Positions 11,905-22,306 of a stretch of 64,000 nucleotides of DNA are shown here, one piece after another. The translations under genes and the position numbers were made by a program. The first letter of the stretch is position 1. The number at the start of each line of letters is the position of its first letter. This DNA comes from Epiperipatus broadwayi (Eukaryota; Onychophora; Udeonychophora; Euonychophora; Peripatidae). The DNA lies in the NCBI GenBank assembly GCA_028023455.1, contig JAQFVV010012536.1:2684001-2748000 (forward strand), in the 5' to 3' direction. Under the pieces are notes generated by a model, which was not told the DNA's origin, made no database searches, and saw nothing but the letters and a program-made list of their open reading frames with translations.

Positions 11905-12275
11905 ATTCTAACATCTACAAAACCTAGAAGTGAAATGCTGACCTTGTGAATGTGGGAGAATGTATATTTGTAAGACCTGTTGCCCCATTGAAAAGCTATT
12001 AAAAGAGCACAAACTGATGATTAAAAAAAAAACAGATATATCTAAATTAGCAGACCATGTGTGCACCAATGAACATATATTTGAATGGGAAAATTCAAAA
12101 ATATTGAATAGAGAGGAAAAATTACACAGAAGAAAATTCTAAGAAGCTATTTACCTGATTGCAATAAGTAATTCCATAAGTCAACCCGGTATAATAGTAC
12201 ATAATGTCTGGAAGCCTCTTAAGAAAATAGTAGAGCAATCAGGAGGATCCTCCTTGATAAGTATAAGAAATTTCT
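11905..12275 (+). pseudogene. PLE GIY-YIG endonuclease, 3' end of reading frame
   Basis: Decayed frame: CECG-like start, then MYICKTCCPIEKLLKEHK (the YIGxT...R...LKEH core of GIY-YIG nucleases), ADHVCTNEHIFEWENSKIL, REEKLHRRKF, a stop, EAIYLIAISNSISQPG, HNVWKPL, and a C-terminus ending SIRNFY plus stop near 12277. One in-frame stop follows RRKF, and a frameshift lies near 11950. The H...E...N pattern and the C-terminal block match Penelope-like nuclease domains. It is followed within 10 bp by a tRNA-like module. Homologous remnants are at 17885-18106 and 54045-54372. Confidence 0.8.
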
Positions 12276-12284
12276 ACTGACTGC

Positions 12285-12370
12285 TGCTTTGGAAGAATCA
12301 CTCAATTAGTTAGAGTGTTACATTTAAAAAATTCAATAAGAATCTAAATGTCCAGGTTTGATTCCCATGC
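12285..12370 (+). repeat. tRNA-like module at PLE 3' end, copy 1
   Basis: About 86 bp with a decayed A box (AATCACTCAATTAGTTAGAG) and a B box GGTTTGATTCC followed by CATGC. Best preserved in the copy at 61761-61850. The A-box to B-box spacing is longer than in an ordinary tRNA. Confidence 0.65.
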
Positions 12371-12475
12371 TATTACTGTTACTGGTCAGGCTAGCAACAC
12401 CTGAAGAAGAGAGGAGACTGACACCACTCAAAACATCACATGATCATCATTCTTTATGCTTACACAAGTTATTTA
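12371..12475 (+). repeat. PLE tail with hammerhead-like core
   Basis: After the tRNA-like module comes GGTCAGGCTAGCAACACC, then CTGAAGA (12401-12407), a weakly paired interval, CTCAAAACATC, and ACATGATCATCATTCTTTATGC, which is also the outer end of family A. The core is damaged (AAAA for GAAA). The same order recurs downstream of the 18.1-, 54.4- and 61.8-kb copies. Confidence 0.55.
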
Positions 12476-13035
12476 CACTAAGGCAACTGGCCAGAGTAAT
12501 CAATGGATGAGGGATCCTATCTAGTGCCTACTCATCCAATCCCCAGAATAGTTTCTAGTTTGTGGCCTTTATCAGTGAGGAACCTTGGATCTGAGAGCAC
12601 TGCAACTAGATCTTAGGCTCTAATGCAACTTATTAGCTAACTACAGAAAAATTATGGGGACTGTGGTTATTAAAGAACCAAAGACACCAAAAAGTATGGA
12701 TGCTGAACTGAGTTGAGATCTACATAAGTACACAAACTAATGATCGTGAATTGAAAACATTATTGTGTTTTCATTTTGGATTCAAAGCTTTATAGTTAAC
12801 TAATAAAGTAAAAAGTGGCTGCTGGAGGGTTGCATTAGATCCTAAGATCTAGGTACAGTGTTCTCAGATGCAAGGCTCCTCACTGATGAAGGCCACAAGC
12901 CAGAAACTAGTCTGGGGATATTGGATGACTAGGTACTAGATAGGTATTTTATGCACAAACCTTCCTGCATCCATTGATTATTCTGACTTGCACTGAGTGG
13001 CGCTACTGTATGAAGAGTTTGCCTCTGTGTACCAC
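12476..13035. repeat. Family A foldback, full length
   Basis: The left arm (about 12490-12610, reversed) and right arm (about 12840-13030) flank a middle containing GGTTATTAAAGAACCAAAGACACC and GGAGGGTTGCATTAGATCC. The arms carry CAATGGATG...CATCCATTGATTA and the ends ...GAGTTTGCC. The right arm holds a ribozyme core. Confidence 0.8.
12872..12925 (+). ncRNA. Hammerhead ribozyme motif, family A
   Basis: CCTCA, CTGATGA (12883-12889), GGC-CACAA-GCC stem II flanked by A and A instead of a G-C pair, GAAAC (12903-12907), TA, GTC, then TGGGG pairing with CCTCA. Predicted cleavage after C12912. The outer stem I found at 53835-53893 is damaged here. Confidence 0.6.
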
Positions 13036-13496
13036 TCAGAACATTGTGTTAAATACTAATATGTATGATATTACTAAAAGCAAAGTTTAAATTTTTTCTA
13101 AAACCATTTGGCTCTTAATATTAGTCGATGGAAATAGTTCAACAAATAATTAATTCTTAGTTATACTTTACATAAGTGAAAATTAGATTCATGTTTTTCA
13201 CTAACCATAGTAACAACATGATGACAAATATTAAAATAAATTGTAATTCTTGCTTGATAAGATACCATAAAAATTAATAGAAAGTGATAGAAAGACATGA
13301 GTTGCCCTATGGCTGTAAAAAAAAATTTATTTATTTTTTAATGCATTTAAGTGGATAAAAACCTTTTTTAAATTTTTTTATTTATTTTGAAACTATTTTC
13401 AATATATAAAAAAAATGTCCATATTTAAATTATTTAACATTCCACTTATATTACCATTAAATGTGTTTCAAGTGATGACTGTATCCACTTACATTT
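13036..13496. other. AT-rich sequence, no feature recognised
   Basis: No supported gene or repeat family. Homopurine/homopyrimidine runs at 13318-13410. Confidence 0.4.
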
Positions 13497-13528
13497 AACG
13501 TAGGTTTCTTTTTTTATATATAGGTCAA

Positions 13529-13600
13529 AGTGTTGACCAGAAGCGAACCCTTTCCAGCTGCTTGGAAGGCAGCTATGCTAACCACACGGTGACCAATGCT
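13529..13600 (-). repeat. tRNA-like SINE head (Gly-UCC-like anticodon arm)
   Basis: Minus strand: GCATTGGTCACC..., GTGTGGTTAGCAT (A-box region), anticodon arm GCTGC-CTTCCAA-GCAGC with a 7-base loop and TCC in the anticodon place, then GGGTTCGCTTC (B box). Acceptor and T stems no longer close, so this is not a working tRNA. Flanks AACGTAGGTTT (13497-13507) and AACATAGGTTT (13605-13615) look like a target duplication with one mismatch, indicating retroposition. Confidence 0.65.
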
Positions 13601-13615
13601 TGACAACATAGGTTT

Positions 13616-13999
13616 TTAAAAATGTAATTTGACTTCTATCTGAATTATTATTTTAAACTATTAAAACACCATGTAAATTGTATATATGTTACTGCTCTCA
13701 AAGTTTATAATGTAACACTAAAATTGAGATGTTAAAATTGTTCTAAGAGTGAATCGAGCAATGGCGAACTTCTGCTAATAATGGTAAAGCATCGTGAATT
13801 TATTTACAATGCACTGATATGTAATTATCTTCCTCTGTGTGGCTGATACAAATTGTAATATTGAAAGCTGATAGCAAAGTAGAGTAATGATTGTGTTCAA
13901 TAAAATTAAACAAATAAAAGGATGTGCTTTGTACTAAAATAGATTAATCAAATAGAAGTAATTGATTAAATTAAATCCGAATTCCACACCCAAAAAATT
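13616..13999. other. AT-rich sequence, no feature recognised
   Basis: Nothing supported. Confidence 0.4.
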
Positions 14000-14326
14000 A
14001 TGTGTAAAAATGATACTCCAGAAAAGAAGAGATGCAAATGTGACTATGAACGAAGGGAATATAAAAGAGCAGGCAGAAAACTCGCAGTCTTTTTTCCCTG
14101 TGTGGTCTTGCTGCTACTGTGCTTTGGACATCTCAGTGTAGAATGTTCTCTGGCTTACTGCTCGGTGGGCTTATTCTCAGTACTTTTCTGCAGCAAGAGC
14201 CATCATCAGTGGTCTATGATCCCAGGATCTTGGCACCTGGAGGTAATTCAACCGATTAGAACTGAAATGCATCACACCGATCTTATATATTTTATAAACA
14301 CCCTAAGGGGCTCTTCAAGGGTATAA
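14000..14326 (+). CDS. Unrecognised 108-codon ORF with a basic N-terminus and hydrophobic segment
   Basis: The frame reads a Lys/Arg-rich stretch (EKKRCKCDYERREYKRAGRK, residues 8-27) followed by LAVFFPCVVLLLLCFGHL, a segment long enough to span a membrane, then a Cys-rich hydrophobic part. Composition is richer in G+C than its flanks. Basic-then-hydrophobic order is what a type II signal anchor looks like, and PLD3-family proteins start that way. It is on the same strand 7.8 kb upstream of the first recognised PLD exon. No residue-level similarity to PLD3 N-termini is visible and no splice partner is identified, so a link is speculative. It could equally be a transposon fragment or chance. 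Confidence 0.22.
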   Translation: MCKNDTPEKKRCKCDYERREYKRAGRKLAVFFPCVVLLLLCFGHLSVECSLAYCSVGLFSVLFCSKSHHQWSMIPGSWHLEVIQPIRTEMHHTDLIYFINTLRGSSRV

Positions 14327-14329
14327 GCT

Positions 14330-15700
14330 CAAAGTCAGGGAAATATATAGTGAACTTTATTTAGTATATAACTATAGACTTTTGGATCTGAATTATAATT
14401 CGTTTTAATACAAGAATTCATTCTTATATTGGTAAAGGGAGGGTTTATTTATTCATGTTAATTTCATAATTATTGTCATATTGAGTTAAATTATTTTGCA
14501 TTAATAAAAGTGTGCCATGTTTTAAATTGTTGGTCTGTTTACTTAAAGTATATTCATGTTTGCTGGTCACTCATCCAGAGCCAGGGACACAGCAATTTCT
14601 AATCATTACTAAAGATAAGATTTAGCAGAAAATGTCTTTTTATAAGATACAAAAATTATTAAGAAGTAAATTTCTTACATCTTCCTTTCATTTTAAAGTA
14701 TCAAAATATTTTGGTAATATGCAGTTTATTTTGTTGAAGTACATTTAATCCAAGTGAATGAAGTTTTGTTCCAGCCACTAGCACAAGTTTATAGTCAATA
14801 TGTAGAGCACCAATGAGGATGGTTGACTTCTTATTCCATGATGAAATTAATTAACAACTTCTTAAAATGAATTCCATGTTTTTAGAATTATTATTATTAA
14901 CTTTTATACTGAAATAATATTTTAATAAATTTATGCTTAAAATTTTTAGATAAAGAAAATATAGTTTCTTCCTCTAAGAATTTCTTGATTATCTCCCTCC
15001 AAATCATCTGTTTATCTTCTATTTATCTGAAAATTTTTACAATATCTGATTGATTAATTATTTTTAAACATCTAGCAAAAATGAATATTACTGTCTACAA
15101 TTTTAAAAATGAATTAAAACCAATATTAATTAATTTTAATAATGCAACATTTAACTTAAAAATTAATAAAATAATCTGTAGTTAAAATCAAACTTTAACA
15201 CCTTTTATAATTTACATTATTATTCTAATTATTGATTTTATGAACTTTTACAAAATTTATATGATTAAAAAATAATATTTATTATTGATATAATTAACAA
15301 ATAGACTAGTGTATCATGAAGTAAATTTATTATTAAATAAATGTGTGTGCATGTCTATTAACACACATCTCACTCCCCATAAATAAATAACAATTTTCAA
15401 ATGTATTATCAATAATTATAAAAAATAGTAATTTGTAATCATTATGAATACTAATTAAAAATACTTTACATTATTTCAACTATTATTTACTTTTTTATTT
15501 GAAAAATAAATAGTACAATTTAAGACTCAAATTTTTAACTTGTATAAATTATAACTGTCTAAAGAAAATTAACTCAAATTTAGCATTAACGAAACAATTT
15601 AAATTCTTCTACAAATTAAATAATAGATTTTTTTATCAGTCATTACATAAAATTTAAAATATTTATTAAAATGGATCATTAACAACAACCATACAATGAT
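14330..15700. other. Very AT-rich sequence, no feature recognised
   Basis: Long A/T-only stretches from 14880 to 15690; no coding or repeat-family signal. Confidence 0.4.
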
Positions 15701-15704
15701 ATAA

Positions 15705-15900
15705 CAAATAAACATCACATGATCACCATTTCTTAGGCTTGCTCATAACTGTTATTAAAACAGGCAAAACTCTCCATACAGTAGTGCCACCCAGTGCCAA
15801 CAAGAGTAATCAATGGCTGCCAGAAGGCTTGTGCATAAAATTCCTATCTAGTGCCTACTCATCTGGCTTGCACTGAGTAACACTACTATGTGGAGTTTTT
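15705..15900. repeat. Family A, deleted foldback
   Basis: Left arm 15710-15863 (ACATCACATGATCACC, AGGCAAAACTCTCCATACAG, CAGAAGGCTTGTGCATAAAA, CTCATC) is followed directly by the last 37 bases of the right arm (CTGGCTTGCACTGAGTAACA...GAGTTTTTT). The ribozyme region is deleted. Confidence 0.75.
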
Positions 15901-15904
15901 TCTG

Positions 15905-16285
15905 TTTGTGATATAACAAATAGAAAGACTATAATATGTACATGGCATATAATCTTTAACTGGTTTTAAAGTTTTTACCTGACAGAAAATTAAATAATTA
16001 TTTACAACATAATAAACAGTGATTAAGATACAATCATTAACATTTATTTTAGATGATTCAGCCTGCATGATTTGGTGCAGTAGTGGAGGATCCTATTTCA
16101 TATCAGGCAGGTCTCAGCGCCTTGCACTCCTTATGAATCCTTAAGCAATAAAACCATTAATCTTTATTTGATGATACCATCAAAGTGAATTTTAAGTAGA
16201 ATCACACTTGTAAATTAATTTTTATATATATATGTGATAAACAAAACAAGTTATAAATTTTGTAATTTGCTTTTAGCTTGCATTT
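15905..16285. other. AT-rich sequence, no feature recognised
   Basis: Nothing supported beyond a short minus-strand frame with no recognisable domain. Confidence 0.35.
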
Positions 16286-16287
16286 TA

Positions 16288-16582
16288 TGATCACTAGATG
16301 GAGTTTTACTAATAGCTCCTAACAAGCTTTTGTTTACATAAACACCAAGAGAGATAGAATTCAATATCTCTTTTGTTGTCTCCACCTTCAGGCCAGCTGG
16401 TTTCAAGCTAGTTGGCTCACATCAGTGAAGGGTAGGAATAGAACTGATGTGAGCCAATTAGCTTGAAACCAGCTGGTCTGAAGGTGGAGACAATGAAAGA
16501 GATATTGAACTGTATCTCTCTCTGCATTTATGTAAACAAAAGCTTGTTAGGAGCTATTGGTAAAACTCCATCTAGTAATCAT
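16288..16582. repeat. 295-bp near-perfect palindrome with ribozyme-like cores
   Basis: Arms 16288-16426 and 16443-16582 are reverse complements with few mismatches; the loop is 16427-16442. Layout matches family C (terminal GAGCTATT, CAAGCTTTTGTTTACAT, then a core) but the sequence is a distinct subfamily. High arm identity indicates recent formation or gene conversion. Confidence 0.9.
16438..16476 (+). ncRNA. Hammerhead-like motif in the palindrome
   Basis: CTGATGT (16444-16450; A9 is T), stem II GAGC-CAATTA-GCTT, GAAAC, stem III ACCAGCTGGT-type helix, GTC, TGAAGG. In the opposite arm CCTTCA precedes the core and pairs perfectly with TGAAGG (stem I). The A9 change is in both arms and should reduce or abolish activity. 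Confidence 0.5.
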
Positions 16583-16589
16583 ATATATA

Positions 16590-17884
16590 ACACAACAAAG
16601 TATGATCACTGTACATTTTTCTTATCACCTGATATTATAGAATGCAAATTACAAATAGATGGAAAAATGAGATTCCTTTTCTATCAACCCATTTAATATC
16701 ATAAACAAACTATAATTGAGATACAATAACTATAGGAACAAATAGTTTAGTAAAATGAAAATAATACAATAACAAAGTTGAAAACTTTCTATTTTATGTA
16801 TGTTTGCATGTGCATATGAATATAGGAATTGAAAATTCATGAGAATGACATTATTCTTGTTCAATATGGTGTACTATGCTTAACTAATAGTAATAACATG
16901 CAATTAGTATGGGACATGTTTTCAGTGGCATATTTTCTCTTCCCTTCAGATTTTGATAGCTTGGATTATTGACCACTGGCATGGGAATTGAACCAGTGAC
17001 ATTTTGATATGTGAAACACTAAATTTAATGTGATACTGAAACCACTATTTAAGAGAACAAAAATTTCATATATATATAAAGAATTTTCCTCAATTCTTTA
17101 TCATTTTTCTTAAGCAAAATTAACCTTTTTTTTTTGCTGATTATTTTATTGGCCAAGTGAGGTAAAAGTGTAAACTTTTAATTGGTCAGTTCATAAACAG
17201 TGTCAAAACACAAACTCAATCATAAAAATATATTCATCTTTTAATATTATGTTTACTTTAGTTTCATTTGTAAGAAGTATATTAATAATTTGTCAGGTTA
17301 TCAAAGTGAACAAAAGTTTTTTTCAAAAATAAATTTTTATTTATAATTTAAAAATATTCAATAGTTGGCAAATCTAAAACTAACATTTACTCACCAACCA
17401 AAAAGATTTGATGATGTCAGTGATTTCTCTCTCAGTTTTACAATCCCAAAAAATAAATAATTTTTATATTTTTCTATAATAATTTTATTTTTAGCACATT
17501 TTATCAAAATAATTTATAATTTGTCAAAAAATACATTTAAAATGGTCTAAAACATTCATTTATCATTTTTGAAATGAAACAAAAACAAATATTAACTTTT
17601 CAGTTATTGACATTCCATTCTCTTTGTTGAGGAAATGTAACAGCCAATAAGATTCAAGAAGAGACCACTCATTTCTTTTGTTAAAGTTTTGATGACCGTT
17701 TATTGATTTTTTTTACTTTAAAATAATTCAAGAGAGGGCAGCATCTTATGGAACTTTTTCTAAATTTTCAAATGACAGTAAAACTTTACCCATACTATTA
17801 AAAGTGACGGGATTTTGACAGTCAGAAGCCGATGCCAAATCATCACATTTTTAACCATGACTAGCAACCATTGTGTTAATGAAT
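16590..17884. other. AT-rich sequence, no feature recognised
   Basis: Nothing supported on either strand. Confidence 0.4.
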
Positions 17885-18106
17885 GTTGATAAACATAATG
17901 GAGAAAACACAAAGTTATTGGGCAGAGAGAAAAAAATAAGAAAATTTAAAAAAGCTGCTCATATGAAAAAGGCAAATAATTCCATAAATCGATGTAATGT
18001 GATAATCATTATGTTTGCAGACTCTCGTTAATTTTCCTCTAACAAAAGAAATCGGAAAATCAAAAGGACCATTATAAATAATTATATAAAATTTCTAGGG
18101 ACTCTT
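17885..18106 (+). pseudogene. PLE GIY-YIG C-terminal coding remnant
   Basis: The plus strand retains ENTKLLGREKKIRKFKKAAH and NNSIN-like coding that aligns with WENSKIL..REEKLHRRKF.EA and SNSISQP of the 11905-12275 copy. It ends with the same AAATTTCTAGGGACT block before a tRNA-like module. Confidence 0.6.
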
Positions 18107-18265
18107 GCCATTGGCAGAATAGCCTAATTGGTTAGAGCATCACTTTAAAATCAATTCATGAATTTAAAGGTCACATGTTCAATTTTCCATGCTACACATC
18201 ATGTGTTAGATTAGCCATAGTCTGAAGAAGAGAGAAATATACTATCAAAATATATTCCATAAATC
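18107..18265 (+). repeat. tRNA-like module at PLE 3' end, copy 2, plus tail
   Basis: TTGGCAGAATAGCCTAATTGGTTAGAGC (A-box region), GTTCAATTTTCCATGC (decayed B box), then the tail with CTGAAGAAGAGAG as in the other copies. Confidence 0.6.
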
Positions 18266-18396
18266 TCTGTCCATTTAACATGTTTATATAAGTATGAATT
18301 AAGATTGAATTGTTTAAAAAAATTAACAATTCAACTAGATGATAGCAAAAATCCAACATATATTAACACATATAAATAGAGAGGTCATATATATAT

Positions 18397-20530
18397 TGTA
18401 ACCGGCCGACTACCTCACCGAGATTACGGGCTTCGAAATAAACATGACATAGCGTAAGGCTTTATTTATTTTCTTATATCGACAGTTATTCACTGTCCAC
18501 ACAAGGGGGCGCCAGATACGATTATTTAAGTGGATTTTAACTACTCGCATCACCTTACATCATGTCAAAACGATTTCGAAGTCTAATCCCACCCCCTAGC
18601 TCAAAACTCCCAGCATGGACTAATAAGGTTTCTCAAGGTTGTTACATGATTGTTTCGAGGACGACTCCTCCCGGAAAAGACGCATTGTCCGCTAATAAAA
18701 AAAATCAGCTTGGTTTTCTAATTAGTCGACTGCAGCATAAGATTCATTTATTGGTTGTCACTGACCAATGAGGTGGTTCGTTTACGCCCCGAACACTAGG
18801 CTTACAAGTTCATCCCCCCGATATATCGTATATAACATAATTATTTGACGTTTACTTCGATTGATTATAGACCCGCCCACTCTTAAATCTATCTTAACTA
18901 AGGTTAAATAAGAAACATCGTGACTTACGGCACGATGTTGACATCATTAATAAAGTAAATAAATTGAAATGCAAAGTAAATTTAACTAAATATACTTCTA
19001 AGATACGTCATTAAAGAATAAATAAACTATGGTTTTGAGTGTGTGTGAAAAGATTTGAGAAATGCTCGACTTGATTAGATATTGACAAATTTATTAAATA
19101 TGAAAAGAAAACATTATTAATTGATTTATTACACACGCGCACATACATTCACGCTCACAGAGAATCATAATTAAACATAACATAATGTGACTATTGAGAT
19201 AAAGTTCCTTTCTATTTGAGAAAAATATTTATCTTTCTTTAGATTCACTTAAGTTCAAAGTTCATGTTTACAAAGTTCTGTTACAAAGATAAATTATCAT
19301 GATGAGGAAAGTTTTAAGATTTGTTTGTGCAAATTTATGTTGGTTAATTATGAGATTGCCTGACGAGTTTATAAATTGAGTGAGTGAACATAATATAAAA
19401 CATATTTACCTAGGATTTAATTTGGTTTTCCGCTGCTTCAAGTGTTACGGGGATTTGAACGCAGGTGATGCTTTCCATGCTGGAGTGATTTGCTGGTTTA
19501 CAACGAATATAGATTGGTTTGGACGAGTTTGGGTATTTCACGGAACCTTACTATTATTAGGAGCATTAACTTCACACGACGATGTTATCGAACTTTCATA
19601 GCTTCGGAGATATTTCAGTAGCGGAGCGCCGATCAATCGCTGAAGGGTTTATTAGCCCCTCATGACAATCGACGCTCTTGGAATTAATTTCATAATAATC
19701 ATCTTAAATACTGAGGAATAAATCAAGCTAATTCAGAACAACTCTATTGTTGAAATAAAAGCATAAGCATCGGAATAAAATGAGCAGGTGATGACTCGGA
19801 ATACACAGAATCGGAAAACAAAACTGAGTTCCCGTATCAATCGAATTGAATCGAACAAATCGAACCATTGAATAGGTTTTGACTAGTATTTATAAAGGTT
19901 GATCCTTATCTTGGGATCCAATCTACCCCCAGAGTTCTCTGTTCCTGGAGTTGTCGTTCAGGTCCGCGTTGGAGGTATCTGTGCACTCACTCTTTATGCT
20001 AAAGGCAATATTTATTTTGAGACAATCTCATTTTGCAATCTCACTCAACCAACCTTATCCTTCACACCTAATCATGGTGTGTGGTGTGTTTTACCAGAAC
20101 AATACAAGCTATATTAAATTTAGAAGTCGAGCATTTTATCTTTTCCTCAAATCTTTTCTATAAGTTTTATTCTAGCTAAACTATATTTCTAAAATAAACA
20201 TTTTTAAATACCCCGGGGTGCCTTTGATTGACAATTATATTTTACTATTTAGGAGAGCATATTATATTTTATTATTTAGAAGAGCAAATTATATTTTGTT
20301 ATTATTTTTTATTATCTGAAAGCTTTAATCATTTAATTAGACGTTTACCGTCTGTATTTTATCAATGTGTTTTATAAATGTATTTATGGGAGGAAGAAAA
20401 CTATTACAAGTTACGAAAATAAAATTACGAGTGTTTTAGGTTGCTTGCTGGTGTGTGTGTGCTTCTCGATTTGTCCCGTTCTGATCTATGCTTCCTAGAT
20501 TTAATACTGATGTAACGCTGTCTCGTTACA
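18397..20530. mobile_element. 2.1-kb TG...CA element (solo-LTR-like), CpG-richer than surroundings
   Basis: Starts TGTAACCGGCCGAC and ends CTCGTTACA, with ATAT on both sides (18393-18396, 20531-20534). The terminal TGTAAC/GTTACA is a short perfect inverted repeat. Base composition is clearly more G+C and CpG-rich than its flanks, suggesting a young insertion. It shares the first eight bases TGTAACCG with the insertion at 2353. A TATA-like TATTTATAAAGG near 19890 and several AATAAA signals suit an LTR. No second LTR or pol gene is present. The 60-75-codon frames inside have no recognisable domain. A 28-bp unit (ATTATATTTTA...GAGCA) is repeated at about 20235-20300. Confidence 0.65.
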
Positions 20531-20534
20531 ATAT

Positions 20535-21170
20535 ATAAATCATTTCACAACAGCTAAAGCTTAATAAATCAACAGAATATCACAAATTTATAATCAAGGC
20601 AACTTCAATAGATATAAGACATTATTAAGGTTGGTGATATTTTATTGTTTTATTTAGACTTTGGCAATTTTGAAGTAATTTAGAGATGGAAAACCAGTTT
20701 GCTATCGACATTTTATGGTTATACAAATACATCTAAATTCCACATTATTTCCAATAGTCAAAACATTGAATAATATTTTTTTGATAAATATTTCATCAGG
20801 GATAAAACAGTTTACATATTTTTATCTTTTATATTTTTGTTAACAGAAAAAAAGATACTGTAATTTATTTAATTGTTTAAGTATCGTCATACTTAAATTA
20901 TCTTATTAATCTTCTTCACATTCCTCAATTCATAACATCTCTCTATGGCAAACCATTCCTTCCATTATTTTCTTTGTCTTCCTCTTCTTCATCTCCCTTT
21001 ATTTCTCAGTCTATCTATCATTATTTCTGGCATTCTGTATTTACTTATTCTTCTAATATAATTGTATTGTCTTAATTTTCTTTTTTTATCATCTTTTATT
21101 CAAAACATTTTTCTGATTTCTTGATGCATTTTTTTATCCGGTCTTAATATTAAAAATCCTCTATATTGTA
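20535..21170. other. AT-rich sequence, possible decayed LINE antisense remnant
   Basis: The pyrimidine-rich stretch 20940-21010 (TCTTTGTCTTCCTCTTCTTC) is vaguely like antisense RTE 3' coding, but I cannot confirm it. Confidence 0.25.
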
Positions 21171-21177
21171 GTATTAA

Positions 21178-21245
21178 AACAGTAGTAAACTCTCCATACA
21201 GTAGTGCCACATAGTGCAAACCTGAGTAATCAATGGATGCAATTT
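21178..21245. repeat. Family A terminal fragment
   Basis: Matches the family A left end: AACTCTCCATACAGTAGTGCC through GAGTAATCAATGGATGC. Confidence 0.75.
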
Positions 21246-21607
21246 CCTTAAATTATGCCTTCATATTTTTAGCTTTGTATCAATATTATTTTAACAATAT
21301 CTGATAGGTCGGCTATAATGATTTTTGAATTGGAGAACTCTACTTCATTTAATCAAGTCAGTCTCCTTTGATAGTTCAGGTTGGATAATCTTCTAGAAGC
21401 TTTAGCTTCTCCTGATCTCAATCCCCTCATATGATCAGTAGTCTTTGGCATGGTAGAGGTATCCAAGAAGGTTAATTCATTATATACTCTAATCACAATA
21501 ATCTTCATTGTCATAAGGTTGATCTTTCTCCTATTTTGTATTTTCATAATTGTTTTTAAATATATATATTCTATTTCATTTTTTATTTATTTATTTCTTG
21601 TAGATAT

Positions 21608-21932
21608 ATCACATAATCATCATTTCTTATGGTTGTTCACAGCTGTTATTAAAACAGTCAAAATCTCTCCATACAGTAGTACCACTCAGTGCAAGCCAGA
21701 GTAATCAATGGATGCCAGAAGGCTTGTGCATAAAATCCCTATCTAGTGTCTACTCATCCAATATCTCCAGACTAGGATGCCAGAAGGCTTGTTCATAAAA
21801 TCCCTATCTAGTCTGGGGATATTGGATGAGTAGGCACTAGATAGGGATTTTATGCACAAGCCTTCTGACATCCATTGATTACTCTGGCTTGCACTGAGTG
21901 GCACTACTGTATTGAAAGATTTACCTGTTGCT
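21608..21932. repeat. Family A foldback
   Basis: Left arm (about 21648-21775) with a second direct copy of its inner end (21776-21815) and a right arm (about 21812-21925). The ribozyme core region is missing; only CTAGTCTGGGGATATTGG remains. Confidence 0.8.
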
Positions 21933-22172
21933 TGTAGATATAATAATTCCAAATTATAATTATCCATTTTTATAGATGTAAATAGCATAATAATATTTAT
22001 GAGAAAATAAACTATTACGATCAAATGTTCTCCTTATTATTTAGTTACTAAATCTGATTTTTGGGGAAAGAATATAACAAATATCACGTTTAATAATAAA
22101 ACAACTTCTATTATTATTCCAAATACCATTAATCCCTGTTTCTGACTCACTAATACAATTTCTTTTTTCTAG

Positions 22173-22306
22173 GAGCAGCAGAAGTTCGAAGTCTTGATTT
22201 TTCAGCTTTGATCGGCGATGGCATTCTTCATACTAAAATGTGGTTAGTTGACAATAGGCATTTTTATATTGGTAGTGCCAATACTGACTGGCGCTCTCTG
22301 ACTCAG
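22173..22306 (+). CDS. PLD3: PLD3-like exon with HKD motif 1
   Basis: The acceptor is a pyrimidine tract ending TTTTTTCTAG. The first two bases (GA) complete a split codon, probably Gly by comparison with the family. The next 44 codons carry [18 protein letters not shown], with catalytic His and Lys, the conserved Asp, and the GSxN continuation, followed by DWRSLTQ. The donor is CAG/GTAATT at 22307. The exon ends in phase 0. Confidence 0.95.

Noticed and set aside
13529-13600. Functional tRNA-Gly(UCC) gene
   Set aside because: The anticodon arm is good, but acceptor and T stems do not close and an imperfect target duplication indicates a retroposed copy.
18562-20163. Several 60-75-codon frames as genes of the TG...CA element
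   Set aside because: Too short, no gag, protease, RT or integrase motifs; they occur because this element is less AT-rich.
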